DNA from: Neurospora intermedia
Taxonomy: Eukaryota; Ascomycota; Sordariomycetes; Sordariales; Sordariaceae
Assembly (NCBI GenBank): GCA_037102815.1
Contig: BTPP01000004.1
Span: 3,782,001-3,846,000, forward strand
Direction of reading: 5' to 3'
DNA: 64,000 nt
Shown here: piece after piece, positions 11,419-23,500 of the stretch
Numbering within the stretch: the first letter of the stretch is position 1
Layout of the letters: every line of letters starts with the position of its first letter
Program-made: the position numbers and the translations under genes
The notes under the pieces: generated by a model
Told to the model about the DNA's origin: nothing
Databases searched by the model: none
Seen by the model: only the letters and a program-made list of their open reading frames with translations

Positions 11419-13907
11419 CTAAGCTAACTCTTCTTCCTCCTCCTCCACTAGTCCGCGATATTTCATCTCCACCACCCAACGGTCCTCAAAGTCGATGCCC
11501 CTACGCATCTTCGTCCCTGCCTTCTTCCACATGGCAGGGCCAAGACCCAGATCCACCAGGTAGAGTTTCCACTCCAGCACGGCATCATCTGGCAACGAGG
11601 TATCCCCGCCAGCCAGCACCGTGTCCCCATCATCGTTCTCCGCCGCCATCAGAGCCTCAAGCAGTCCACGCTTGGGCGCACCAACGGCAACAACGTAGCG
11701 CGGCTTGACATACAACTTGTTACCGTCAACAACGCTGACCTTGCCTGTCGATGGGTCGATACCTGTGGGGATATCAACTGCAAGGGCAAAGGCCTCATTA
11801 CGGTTAGCCCACTCAATAAGCTCATAGACCGTCGCCTGGTCACCGTTTCTCAGTTCATCAAAAGAAATGGCCAGGCCCAGCAACGCGTCGATAATGAGCA
11901 TAATAGGAGCCGGGTTAGCGAGGCTACTTAGTGACGAGCGAGGTGTGTCGATTGTCAGCATAGGAATACTGATCTTGCGAAGGTGCTCAAAGAAGTCGCT
12001 CTTGGAGAAGATGCGTCCGCCCATGTTCTTGTAGAGGCGAACTTGCTGGCGCATGTCTTCGAGGAGATCACGCTCACCACGCTCAAGGCCAACCACGCAC
12101 ACGATCACGCTGATATTCTTGTTGCGAAGATGCCGGGCGGCAGCAACAGCCCGAATACCAGATTTGTTGTTACCGGCTAGTACAACAACTGTCGGTGGCG
12201 GCGGGTTACCGGACGTGGGATCGACGATGCTTGAGTGGCGCACCTTGATAGCCGGGTCCGAGAGCGCTGTAAGCGTCACCTCTGCAATGCCACGTCCGGC
12301 ATTCTCGGTCATCATCTCCTCTGTAAGGCCAATCTCGTTGTGTGCAATGTTCTCTAGGTTGAGCATTTGCAGAGCCGAGACGGGCTCGATCTTGCGATTC
12401 GACGGAAGCACGTAAAGACCCTGCGGACTTACTGCGACCGTTGTCGCCGGTTGCTTCTTTTTGTCAACGATAGCTGCCCTCGCTGAGAGCCGACTACTCG
12501 GCCGACTGCCCTTAGCTGATAGGGTGCGGTAGTGGCTTACACCAGATGAATTCACTCTGCTCAAAGGGTGCGCCGCCGGGACGCCGCTTGCCTTACGGGA
12601 ATTCGACCTCCGGTTAGATGCCACCTTGCTGTCCCCCCGGCGTGACCCTTGCCTGCTCGCTTGATCTCTCCCACTCAGTCGATCGGCTCCGTTGATCACC
12701 CCATCATCAGCTTCACTGTTCCAAAAGTCGTTGGATGTCTCCTTGACGATCGGCTTCGGCTTCAATATGGTAGATGGCATGTCGAGGACGTTCTCCGAAT
12801 GGTGCAGGTTCTTGCCGCCGGCGGTGCCAGGTTTGTGCTTGGGTACACGATTGTGCGATACCAGGCGGTCGGCCTCGTCAATCAGATCGTCTTTGCGCAT
12901 TTGTTCAAACAAATCTTGCTTATTGAACTTGGCGAGACCAGATTCAAAGTCAAAATCGCCAGCTTCTTGCACATCAGTGACATCTTCCGAAGCCCAACCG
13001 TTGTCGTTTGCTCCTCGCATCTTCTTCAGAGAATTGAAGGGCTGGAAGGAGGAGGTACTCTGCAAAATGGGCGTTTGTCTCCAGCCTTTGCCCTTTGTAG
13101 TTGCGCGAGACACCTGCGGAGACGCCTCTGAGTCTTCCTGTAGCCCACTTCTCGAGTTGTTTCCAGTCCTGCGTGGCCGTCTGTTCTTTTTCTTCTGAGC
13201 GGCTGCGGCTGCTTGTTGCGAGCTGGCATCGGGTGCAAGGTCTTCGTCCGCAGACTCTTGGGTGCTGGCTTGAGCGTCCAGTTCCAGGCGTCTCAGCCTA
13301 TCTACTACAGGGAGAGTCGGGGTGGCAGTCCCGGAGGGGATGGGTACAACATTATTCGACGGAATAACAGCCGGAGTCGGGTCTCTCTTCTCACTCGTGT
13401 TAGGTTGGTGACGGGAGGTATCCGACGCATGACCTGACAGAGAGCCAGGGCGCTTCCCAACAGATAAAATGGCGGGATCCACAAAGGCTGCTGGCTTAGT
13501 CGGCGGCGGCGGTTGAGCAACAGGCGGAGCGACCTGCGGAATGGCATGGGGGACGGCGTGAGGAGGTGGGATGACGTGAGGAGGGGGCACCGGAGGTGGC
13601 ACGGCGGTTTGGGGAGAAGGTTCTTCGCGCAAGTAGACAATGTCGACAATGTTCGAGGAGAGAATGGAGACTCTCGGTTCCCACCGGTTGTTGTCGACAT
13701 TCCAAACTGGGAAAAGAGATTCACGTTAGCAAGGCGAGCCTCGAAAGACAGGAGGAAGGCAAAGAGAAAGGGAAAGGGAATGAACAAACCATTGGTCAGG
13801 GTCAAGCCGTGTCCAGCCTGCACTTCGCTGACAGTGCCCTTCAGTCTCGCCGGCGGATTACGCATCGTCACCAACATGGGAAGACCGATGAACGAATCCT
13901 CCGCCAT
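11419..13907 (-). CDS. edc3: Edc3 enhancer of mRNA decapping
   Basis: Edc3 is a cytoplasmic P-body scaffold that stimulates Dcp1/Dcp2 decapping. Exons 13907-13790 and 13706-11419 give 801 residues. The order is classic for Edc3. An N-terminal LSm-type domain (MAEDSFIGLPMLVTMRNPPA onward, then VWNVDNNRWEP across the splice) is followed by a long Pro/Ser-rich linker. An FDF motif (AGDFDFESGLAKFNK) sits near residue 290. A YjeF-N Rossmann-like domain runs from about 478 to the end, with VVVLAGNNKSG and LIIDALLG-type strands. The intron (13789-13707, 83 bp) has a GTTTGT donor, a GCTAAC branch and a CCCAG acceptor, and splits the LSm domain. The start lies in a GCCATGG context. The identification is very secure. 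Confidence 0.95.
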
Positions 13908-15547
13908 GGCTGCGAACTGTCCCGAGGATGACGATGTAGACAAAGGGACGGTTCCGGGTGGGTAGATAGTAAGAGGTGTGATAAATTGATGTGTGATAGT
14001 CGATGAACAGACTGTGAACAACAACGAAACGAGCAGGGTCGGCTGGTTATTCGAGGCGTGCGATCTCGTCGGATCCGTAGTCCTTTGCTGTCTGGCTGCA
14101 ATGCGACAGCCGACAACGGTGGATGCGGTGCGGTGTGTGGGGTGCAGCTATCTGGATCCGGTGCCTTCTGGACACTTGAGATGGCGAAGGGACGCGCGAC
14201 GAAACTGGATCGATGTCGGAGCAGTGGTTACCTCTACGCTTGGAGCACTGGAGTGGAAGGAGACGACGGGACTCAAGTCGTGAAGTCGGGTGATGGAATC
14301 GTGCCAGAGACTGGGAAGGTGCCAGTCCGTCGCCCGGCGATTTTGGTGCCAAGTGAAAGAAGGTCGCGCGTCCTGGCTTCAGTTCCCCCTTCCACTTTTT
14401 ACTTTATCGATAACAGCCGGTTTTGGTGGTGAAGGGAACTGAAGGGAGCTGCACAGGTGCGACAAAGCTTGGCAACCGCCAGCGGTGTACCGGTACTGCG
14501 CGTCTTGTTCGTGAAATACAGTGTGAAATGCTCAACTCGGTACGAGTGCACGTGAATTCTTACTCGAATGAGCCGTGCAAGTGTGCCGATACAGAGCAGT
14601 ATATCATAAAACACGGCACTGTAAATAGCCACATACAAAGTGCCCGCAGTACAAGTACTTGGGTAATGCAGCGATCTACCACGAACCTTCTCGGCGTCGA
14701 GTCACTTCATCAACGTCTGTCCAATCTCAAAAGGGGAGTTGAGAGCACGAGGCAATAAGAGACATGACCCTGACAGGGGACGGGGCCAAATGCAGGTGGG
14801 CGGCCGAATGAAGACGGAGGGAAAACATAAACGTGTTTCACAACGTCTGACCAACAAACCACTTGTGTATGTACACCAGTAAATAAACCCCTGCAGTTGC
14901 AACTCAATTCCGACAACGATTCTTCTTGCAACCAAAAGCAGGAGTTCAGGCCACTTACCATGCTTACTACAAAGCCCCTGACCCTTAGAGATCAAAGCAT
15001 GGCCTCCATAGTTGAAGATGCCAACACCTTGTGTACAAAGGAGGACGGTCCTTTGTAGCTGACCTTCAGCCTTGTGATCGCTTTGGGTAATTGGTTATGT
15101 TGGCAAAATGTCTAAAGATGTTGTTTTTATGTTAAGGGATAATGCCACGCGAGCCTAGATCTACAGGTACCGCTATATGTGCCTGCTGATCTTCCTTACA
15201 ACATTTTTTTGACAATTGGGGATGACGGAGAGGAGATATACCTCGCCATGATCCGATATCTGCCAGCTTGCTATCTGCTGCTGTCCGCACACTTCCGTCC
15301 GTTCGAGACCATCTAGGTCTATAGGCTGTGAGTGGTTGTCCCAGCCCCCAAAGTACCAGCTCACCTGGGGCAACCTTTTTCCTTGAATATGTCCACCTTA
15401 CCGATACATAAACCAAAGCCAATCCTCGGCTCAACGACCTTGACGCCGCCCAAAATAACAGTCAACTCAACCATAACACCGCCTGATGCTGCCATAATCA
15501 TGTCCCTTCCACCTTGTTTTATTAACCTTATTCGCCAAAGTCGACCA
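13908..15547. other. Intergenic, edc3 promoter and pif1 3' flank
   Basis: This 1.6 kb spacer separates two minus-strand genes and carries the edc3 leader and promoter at its left end and the pif1 3' flank at its right. The open frames in it are short and lack recognisable features. I see no RNA gene. Confidence 0.5.
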
Positions 15548-18406
15548 TCAACCATATCCTGCCATCCTCTCCTCTTCGTCCTCAAGGTCAATCACCTCTC
15601 TCCTCTGCTGCTGCTGCTGCTGCTGCTTCGTAATCGTCTGGGCGACAGATGGAGTCTTGTACGCAAACTTGGTGATGGACTGGTCCACCTTCGTTCGTTT
15701 CATCACTGCCGACTCGGCGCTGTAAAGCTTGTTGTAGAAGCTGACGACTCTCGGGTGCGCCATGACCTTGTCCTTCTGGAAGCGGAGCACCTGCAGACCC
15801 TGCTGCGTGGTAGCTCTACTGAGCGCGACGTATGCCTGTCCCTTTTCAAAAACCCTGCCGAGGTCGACCTTGACGCGTTCAAGCGTTTGGCCCTGCGCTT
15901 TATGGATCGACAGAGCCCATGCAAGAATCAGGGGAAGCTGCTTTCGAGAAGCCTGGACCTCGCCAGTAGGAAGTTCCACCTTCCAGTCCTCCGGCTGACA
16001 CAGAATGTCTCTCCTGGTCCCATCAACGGCGTGGAATCGCACCAACGGATACTCTGTGTTATCACCTTTCTCAATAGCTGCATTGGAAAGCGCGCTGGTG
16101 AAGGCCTTGATTCTTCTCTTCTTGTCCAGATCCTCATCGTCGTCAAAATCACTGCTCGCTTTCAGCTCAAATGTTGCTTCGTTCATGAAACCAACAACAG
16201 TCCCGAGGGAGCCGTTCACGAGCGTCTCGTCCATATTTTTGATGAGCATGACCTGGGCATCCTTCTTTAACTCTATTACGGGAGGAGCCATCATGTTGGC
16301 AAGAAGCTTTTCGCGGACCGCCGGCTCACCGGTATCGTACGCTTCGTAGCGGTAGATTTTGCCCTTCAAGGCAGCGAGTCGTTGTCTGTTCGAATTCTCG
16401 ACTTCATTTCTCGTCGGGAACAGTTCTGTTACTTCAAGCCCGTCATCAAAGGCTAGAGGTCTGCTAAGTTGTTGGAAGTTCTTGACGGTCCTGTCACTGA
16501 TCCTTCCCAACCGCATCTCGTTGAGCATCTCTGCAAATTCTGAAGGTTGTTAGCCGCATGTTTGACTTAATATTTCAGAGTTGAACTACTTACCAGGATC
16601 TCTCTGACGGAACACTTCAGTCAACCCAATGGTATGGTCGATGGACATGTTCCAAGTTGCTGCATCAAAGGCAAACTTGACATCCCTCTGCTTGTTCAGA
16701 TCTTTGTCCGGTACAGGAGGCAGCTGAAAGAAATCACCAGTGATGACCAGCTGAATACCACCCCAAGGCCTGCCGTTGTTGCGGATAATTCTACCGATCT
16801 GGGACAACTTATCAAAAAGCTCACCGTCAACCATGGAAATCTCATCGATGATGAGAACCTTGGTCTTGAGCCATCGGGTTTTGGCCTTTTGATTGCGCCT
16901 GATTTTCTTGACAAGCGTTTGGATGTCCTCCTTGCCGAGACCGATGCCAGCGAAGCTGTGCAATGTCATGCCGCCAATATTACACGCTGCAAGGCCGGTC
17001 GAAGCTGTAACCGCTACTCTTTCCGGCTCCCGAGCAAACTTCTTTTTGAGTTCTGAGATGATCGCTCTCATCAGCACCGACTTTCCTGTACCGGCCGGAC
17101 CTGTGAAGAAAACGCTCTGCCCCTTTTCTACCACCAAGCTCTTCACGTGAAGCTGCTCGCCGCTCAATGTAATGGCTGACGCCTTGCTAAGATGGGACGA
17201 AACGACCTTCTTGATTTCGTCCATGGGTATTTCCGTCTTGGGAGCGACCGAAGAAGACTTTTGCCTGTCTTTGAGTTGCTTCTTCTGCTCCTTGACCGCG
17301 CTTGCCGTAGTGTTCCACAGCATGGACCCCTTGGGCTTCGATTCCGGCGTGGGAGCATATCCGCTCTTCTCTACTGGGTATGTTTCGGCATGTTTCCACT
17401 CTTCCTCCCTTGCTTCTGGTTCCATGATCCAAGGTAGTTCGCGCTTTGGTTTCTTTACAGCGGCGGGCGGTTCGAAATCGAAGTCGTCGTCGTGCAGGCG
17501 GTCGCGTTTCGTGTTGGTATTGGGAGGGGGATTCAGCTCGCGCTTGGGGGGTTGAAGATGGGATGGCGAAGACTCCGGCCAAGAAAGAACGCTGGTATGA
17601 GTCCCTGGCGGGGGCTCGCGGAACCGAGATTCTTTCACTTCCTCCTCCTGTTGCTTTTGCAACTCCCGATGTTGTTCGAGGCTTATTCGCCCAGTTGGGA
17701 GGACTGGCAAGGCGGATGGGGCTTCGAAGTCCAAATCGAGGTTCTCGTCATCGCTGAAATCGTCATCCTCAATGTACACCGACGAAGTCAAATCGTGCTG
17801 AGGTCGCCTTGCCGATTGCATGGAGAGGTCGATCACATCTGGGGTATCATTGAAGGAGTCAGAAGCGTTGTAGAGCGACGCAAACGCTCTGCCACTGCCA
17901 CTGCTGCCGTAGTTGGGAGGTGGTCGCGGAGCACTATTCGCGGGCCGAGTCGTCAACGGGTCGGTAGTCGCTGAAGGTCTTGAACTGGCGGAAATGGCAC
18001 CGCTAGAGGTACCACCGAACCCAGGTTTCTTGAACATGTCGGCGACGGATGATGTCCTGGACTGGGAGCCGGCTGAGGGGGCGCGTGCGGGACTGCTAGA
18101 AGGAAAGAGTTGCTGCTTCAAGGAAGCGTTGTTGGTTATTGACGAAGCACCGGGCTTCGACTTGTTATTGTTGTTGTTGGCCTCGGCGGCCTTTGCTTGG
18201 ACTGCCCTGCCAAACATGATGTCTTCGTCGTGGAGTGCTTCGAGTGGGAAGGCGGCACACTTGGGCGCAGAGTTGTGTACATGGGCTCGCAGAGGTGCGC
18301 GGTGCACGAGAACGGCTTGGAAGGTTGACCAGTTCGGGGAAAGGTTCAGGTTGATGGTGGCCCGGTGCAGGAGCAGGTGGTGACCGGCAAGCAGCCCAGT
18401 CTTCAT
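15548..18406 (-). CDS. pif1: PIF1-family 5'-3' DNA helicase
   Basis: PIF1 helicases unwind forked DNA, G-quadruplexes and telomere ends and maintain mitochondrial DNA. Exons 18406-16594 and 16539-15548 give 934 residues; the 54-base intron (GTAAGT, GGCTAAC, TTCAG) is clear. An Asn/Ser/Pro-rich N-terminal third is followed by the helicase core. Walker A GPAGTGKS is near residue 435 and Walker B VLIIDEIS near 515. GDFFQLPPV is motif III, and the C-terminal SIHKAQGQTLERV and AYVALSRATT are motifs V-VI. Residues 1-62 are rich in Leu, Arg, His and Ser and poor in acid, like a mitochondrial presequence. A second ATG at codon 63 (MFGRAVQAKA) has A at -3, whereas the first has T. A run of seven Gln lies near the C-terminus. 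Nuclear roles are inferred from the family. Confidence 0.93.
15604..15627. repeat. CTG/CAG trinucleotide tract
   Basis: Consecutive CTG units on the plus strand encode a short polyglutamine run close to the C-terminus of the PIF1 helicase. Confidence 0.85.
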
Positions 18407-18900
18407 ACAGCTTTCGACCCCTCAGAGGGACAGGACCACCACTTGTCGAGTGCTAAAGTATCGTTGTACGCTAATTTCACGATTAACCCTTTCGGTCGAG
18501 TTGGCGTAAAGTCTTGGCTCGGATTGGATCATTAAATTCCAGTTGTCATCTTGCATTTGACAAAAAAATGGCACACCATAGCGATACCAGGTAACGCGTT
18601 CGTCTAGGAAAATCGCGTTCGTTTGATTTTCCACTAAACACGGAGGACCGTGCACGAGGCGATAGGAAGTGGAATCCAGACAATGTGAGGGGCTCGAGGC
18701 GGGGGGTTCCCCTGCAAATTGTTTGCAGTGCCCCTGGCGCTTTTGGGGGGGCAACGAACTATGGCAACCACGGTGAAGACCCAGCGACCAAAACAAGACA
18801 TCCAACTAAGAATTGCAACCACCCTCACCTCGGTGAGAACACCAAAAGGTACCCGCGAAACATGGGGTAGCCATGTCTTTAACTGCTAACATCCACACCA
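18407..18900. other. Promoter region of pif1, up to the transposon
   Basis: About 500 bases of normal base composition separate the pif1 start from the hAT-like element. This is all the upstream DNA that remains before the AT-rich block. I see no gene in it. Confidence 0.5.
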
Positions 18901-18908
18901 CCTGTGTG
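18901..18908. repeat. Left 8-bp target-site duplication, hAT-like element
   Basis: CCTGTGTG here is repeated exactly at 36113-36120. Eight bases is the duplication length made by hAT transposases. Both copies directly abut TAG/CTA termini. The match extends to nine bases (A at 18900 and at 36112), but the extra A on the right belongs to the element. Confidence 0.7.
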
Positions 18909-18917
18909 TAGTAAAGG
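18909..18917. repeat. Left terminal inverted repeat of hAT-like element
   Basis: TAGTAAAGG pairs with TAGTGATGG read inward from 36112. The adjacent subterminal DNA contains repeated GGTAAGGAA-like units (18938-18980), as seen in many hAT ends. Confidence 0.5.
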
Positions 18918-18919
18918 GG

Positions 18920-20010
18920 CGGAATTTCACGGGAAGGGTAAGGAACGGAAAAGTAAGGAAAGGTAAGGAAAAAATAAGGATTTTTTCCGTACGTGACTCA
19001 ATATGTGACCTTATACCCTAGTTTTACACATATATGGTGTGTAAATCTGGTATTTGAGGCTACATTCTGTATCAAAATACTATATAAATTATTCAATATC
19101 CAAGTAAATATTAATTAAACTAATTAAATCTGATAGTCTTTTCTACCTATATTTCGATACCTATAATATTTAATACTATAACCGTAGTGGTTAGTCCTTA
19201 TTCAATACAATGGGATTGTCCTCCTATATTTCTATATATAGCCGATCCTCTAGTTCGTTAAAGAATTCTTGTCTTTGCGCTTCTGGTAGTACTATGAAGG
19301 GAATGTGGTTCTTATTAAGAACTTTACGGTTTATGAAGATAAACGTTATTATATTTATCTTATTAACTGCTATACGGCTATATAATGGTCCTTCGATATA
19401 ATTTATTACTAAAAAAGTATATTTAGAAGGTATATTATTAGCTGGCGTTTGTAGTAGTTTAATAGCTATTTGCTAGAGTTTACTACCTTTTATATAGTAA
19501 TAAGTTTAAAAAATAATAGGTTGGAGGTTAAATTGCTATATTAGTCGTTATTGGGCAAATATCCCTTCTCTAGTTAAATAGAGTAAGAATTTATTAATTA
19601 GTTTACGGCTATTAATATTAGTAGATTAGCTATATTAGTTTATAAAAATATAGATTTGGGGTATAATTTTTGGAATAGCTAGCTGGATTTATTAAATTTA
19701 TACCCTTATATTATCTAGTAAAATAAAGTATATTAGCTAATTTATGGGAGTTAATTATTTATTCCTCCTTATAATATAAGTAGCTATAAACGATTCTTAA
19801 TTGTATAGTATAATACTACGCTAAAATAATTACTAAGTTTATTAGATGTTAATTTATTTGGGGATAATGTAATTGATTATTACTCTATTAGATTTTAATA
19901 TACGTTGAACCTTATAAATTGGTTGTATAAAGCGTTTAAGAATATTGAAAGTATATTAGAAATTAATATTCTCGATAATAATTAGTACGTTATTGAATTT
20001 AATTAGCTAT
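18920..20010 (-). pseudogene. 3' part of the hAT-like transposase, RIP-degraded
   Basis: This AT-rich segment is the portion of the DNA transposon to the left of the LTR insertion. On the minus strand, sequence just below 20010 continues the coding character seen above 34758. Farther left, between about 19000 and 19500, I cannot identify the expected hAT C-terminal dimerisation motif. That part may be too degraded, or it may be untranslated. A 63-codon plus-strand frame here is judged a chance frame. Confidence 0.4.
20007..20010. repeat. Left 4-bp target duplication of the LTR element
   Basis: CTAT precedes the first LTR, and CTAT also follows the second at 34758-34761. It may be the visible part of a 5-bp duplication altered by RIP. 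Confidence 0.5.
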
Positions 20011-20558
20011 TGAAATGGAGCAAAAACCACACCAACAAAGAAAAGTACCCTACTACACCTAAATGTAGCGAGGAGCAGATCTGGAGTTGGGTATAGCCTT
20101 TATCCTTGGGAACTAAAATAGAATAATAATACCACAGCTCATCAACCGCCACCAAAGACCAACGAGAAGAATAAGACTCTTCTCATTAGCCCTAGTTAGT
20201 TGAATAGATTTAAAGGTTAGTCTTATTACGGATAGATTATTGAACTTACTATTATTAGGGTATACAATAATAGTTCTATAGTTTGGGAGCGGAACTTCTT
20301 AGTCTATTTCTGAGGAAAAGTATTGTCTAATTAGGAGTGCCTATCCTTCTACTTACTCTTAGCTCGGGATCTCCTCCTTATATCCCTTTCTTTACTCAGT
20401 ATATTCCTAGGGTCCTAACCGACTAGTACAATAGATCTGCTCCTTAATATATAATAAGCCAAGGCCCTAATACCTCCACTCATTATATAAAGGTAAAAGT
20501 TTAAAGTAAGAAAAGAAAAAAATAGAAAAAAAAAAAAAGAACTAATTACCCTATATTA
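20011..20558 (-). repeat. Left LTR (3' LTR by pol orientation)
   Basis: The repeat is 548 bp long and starts with TG. It matches 34210-34757 along its whole length without length change. It contains a TATATAA sequence and an A-rich tract near its right end. Its outer (left) half keeps more G and C than its inner half. Confidence 0.9.
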
Positions 20559-23500
20559 AACTTCCCTTCGAATATTCTTTTATAATCCTTTATAAGAATA
20601 CTCGTATACTAATAACCCTTACTATTAGATAAGACCTTAAATATAGATACGTATATAAATAAGAATATTAATTACTATTAGTAAAAATAGAAGTAATAAA
20701 TAATATAAGTAAAGGGCCCGAAGTAGATCCGTTAATACTATTTCTTCTTATCTTATATAGCCTTCCGAATTCTCATCCTCTCCTCCTTTACCTTAGTCTT
20801 CTTCTTTTCTTTTGCCTCCTTTTTAATATTCCGGATTAATATTTTATAAATCCTCAATACTTTTTACACTTCCTTTATATTAATATTATTAGTAGTAGGA
20901 ATATTTTATACTACTTATTTATTTAGTATTAGTACGTATTAGTACTCTATAATTAGCCTCTCTTTTTCTTCTCCCTTAACCTTTCTTCCTAATAAGTATA
21001 GATCCGCCTTCTTCTTCTTAAGTAAAATAAAGTAATTAATAATAAATCTATTATATAAGTTGAATAATTCTACCTATTCGTTAGTTTTGCAGCCTTTCGC
21101 CTATTTAATTGCCTTTAACTTCCGTAGGGGCCTTAGAAGTACTTTATTGTCCGAAGGGAAAAAGATTTAGTATTATAGTATAATAGGTCTATTTACGTAT
21201 TTATCCCCCTTACTTTTATTTTCGTTATCCTTATAACTATTAATTAATATATCCCTAATATTCTCTACTCTTAGTCCTTTAAATATTGAGAACTTCTTTA
21301 CTTATTGGATACTTTAAGTATAGATTAGTAAATTATAGAGGGCGAACGGGTCTCTTAAGTATTCCTATATAATATTATTGTCTTTTATAAGTTTAGGTTC
21401 CTAAAGATCTCTTTTTACTTCGATCCTTCGGTGCCGTATTGTTCTATATTTTACTTCGTACTATAGATCTACTCTTTACTCTTAATTTATAAGAATTACT
21501 AATAATTTAATTTATAGTATCCTTAGGTAATCGTAAATTATTTTTATTTACTAATAAATTATAGCTTCTTCTAACTATTTAAAATCTAATAGCTACGTCT
21601 AAGGTTTCCAATAGTTAAATTACTCCTAAATATATAGCTTAATATAAGGAACTATTACTCTATTAGGGTACCGATCTACTCTTTTCGTATTTAGAAAGAA
21701 AATTCTAACTACTTCCAATACTTAGAAGCCGTATAGCTATATAGTTACTTACTAAAGGAATTCGTAGCCGGTAAAGTATATTTTAACCTTAATCCATCTT
21801 CCTCTATTAATAAAGTATCTATAATTCGCTAGTACGAATATACTACAAATTCTTATTACTTCCCGTATCCTAAGTTTATACTTTATTATATAAAAATAAT
21901 ATTAGAAATATTCTAACTAATTAAAGATAGCTAAAGAAAAATATTTATTTTTATAGATCGGAATATACTATTACCTTATTAATAATAAAAAGGCTTTTTT
22001 TATACGTTTAATACCTACTAGGCACAAATTCCCTAATTTATTTTTAGTTATAGTTTGAGCGGAGGAGGGAACGTAGATTAAATCTCTATATATTTTAAGT
22101 AATTAAATTAAGTTTATACTTATAATTACTCTATTTATTTAACCCTTAATATAAGTAGTATACTATAGGTTTATTATTCCTATTATATATTTGTACTAGG
22201 TTATTTTATTTAGTTGGGTTATTACTAACTAATCCTTTAGGGGAAGGAGATTTACCCTAAGTACTATATTATATAAATCGATATTTAGAGTATTAAATAT
22301 TAGTTTAAATAGCGCTATCCAATCCTTATCTATTAGACTATTATTTAAATATTTAGGTAGCCTCTAATTAAATTTTAGATTAAAATTCCTCAACTCTTCT
22401 CTCCGAGGGGGATAAACTTCTCTAAATTTTAAAATAGTATTTTACTAGCTAGTTACCTCTCTTATCTATTGAGTTTTATAGTTTTTAATAATTTCTCTCT
22501 ATTCTTTCTCTAGTATTATTATTATAAAGTAGAACGATTCGGAATTAATAGAAGGTAAAGTAGGGTAGAATAAGACAATTAATAGTAAGGTAAGGATTTG
22601 AACTAGTAATATAGGTTTTTTATTATTACTTTCTCTTCCTAAAGTAAATTCCTACTCGTTTATAATAGGGCTCTCAATAAAATTAGCCTTACGGGCACTT
22701 TTAGTAGGAGTTTGGGCTAGTAGAAGTATTAATTCTTTTAATATATAAGGGAGAGGATCTATTATAATTAGGAATTCCCTATTTAATAGCGAATTACTAA
22801 TTAAGATTTATAGTATTAAAGGTTTATTGTCGATTTTCTTACTTAGTAAAATTTCTTTCCTAGTAAATATATCTATTATAAATTTATTAACCTTCTTTTC
22901 TCCTTTCTTAATAGGGGTCGGATTTATTAAAGATATTTAGGAAGTACTAATTAAATATATAGCGATTAAGAATATATTTTTCAACGCTTTTTTATTATTA
23001 TTTAATAGTTCTTAACTAGGAAGGATCGTTTCGTTTTTTCCTTTGCTAGCCTTATTAGGAGTTTAATTTATTGAGGGTATATTCTTTTCCTTCGGGGTCT
23101 TTAATAGATCTCTTCTAAGTAGTAATACGTTTTTTAATAACTTTTTATTTTTCTTTAGGGTTTTTTTACTCCCCTTAGAACTTTTAGAACTTTTTTTATT
23201 TCTATCGTTTTCGGTAATAATTTAAATTATAGGGATCCGGCGAAATTCAACCTTTATACTTTCGTCTTTACCCTTCTAAAACCTTATTACTTCTTTAAAC
23301 GTATTTAAATTACTAGAGATTGTAATAAATTTAATAGTAATATTTACCTTCGATTATTTCTTCTTTTTTAATTTAGGAGAGATAGACAATTGTTGGATAA
23401 TAATCTACTCCTTATTACTACTCTTAAAGGTCCTAATAGGTAGTTTCACCGAATACTTCTTAGGGCGGTTTATTTTTACTCTCTATATAATTATACTCTT

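Noticed and set aside
13305-14024. Extension of the edc3 first-exon frame in both directions
   Set aside because: Only the part from 13907 to 13790 encodes the LSm start; the rest is leader or intron and an out-of-frame overlap with exon 2.
15332-16270. 312-codon plus-strand frame
   Set aside because: It lies antisense to the conserved helicase exon of pif1 and has no domain character of its own.
19210-19401. 63-codon plus-strand frame in the AT-rich block
   Set aside because: The length is short for a gene, the sequence is RIP-altered transposon DNA, and the minus strand is the likely former coding strand.
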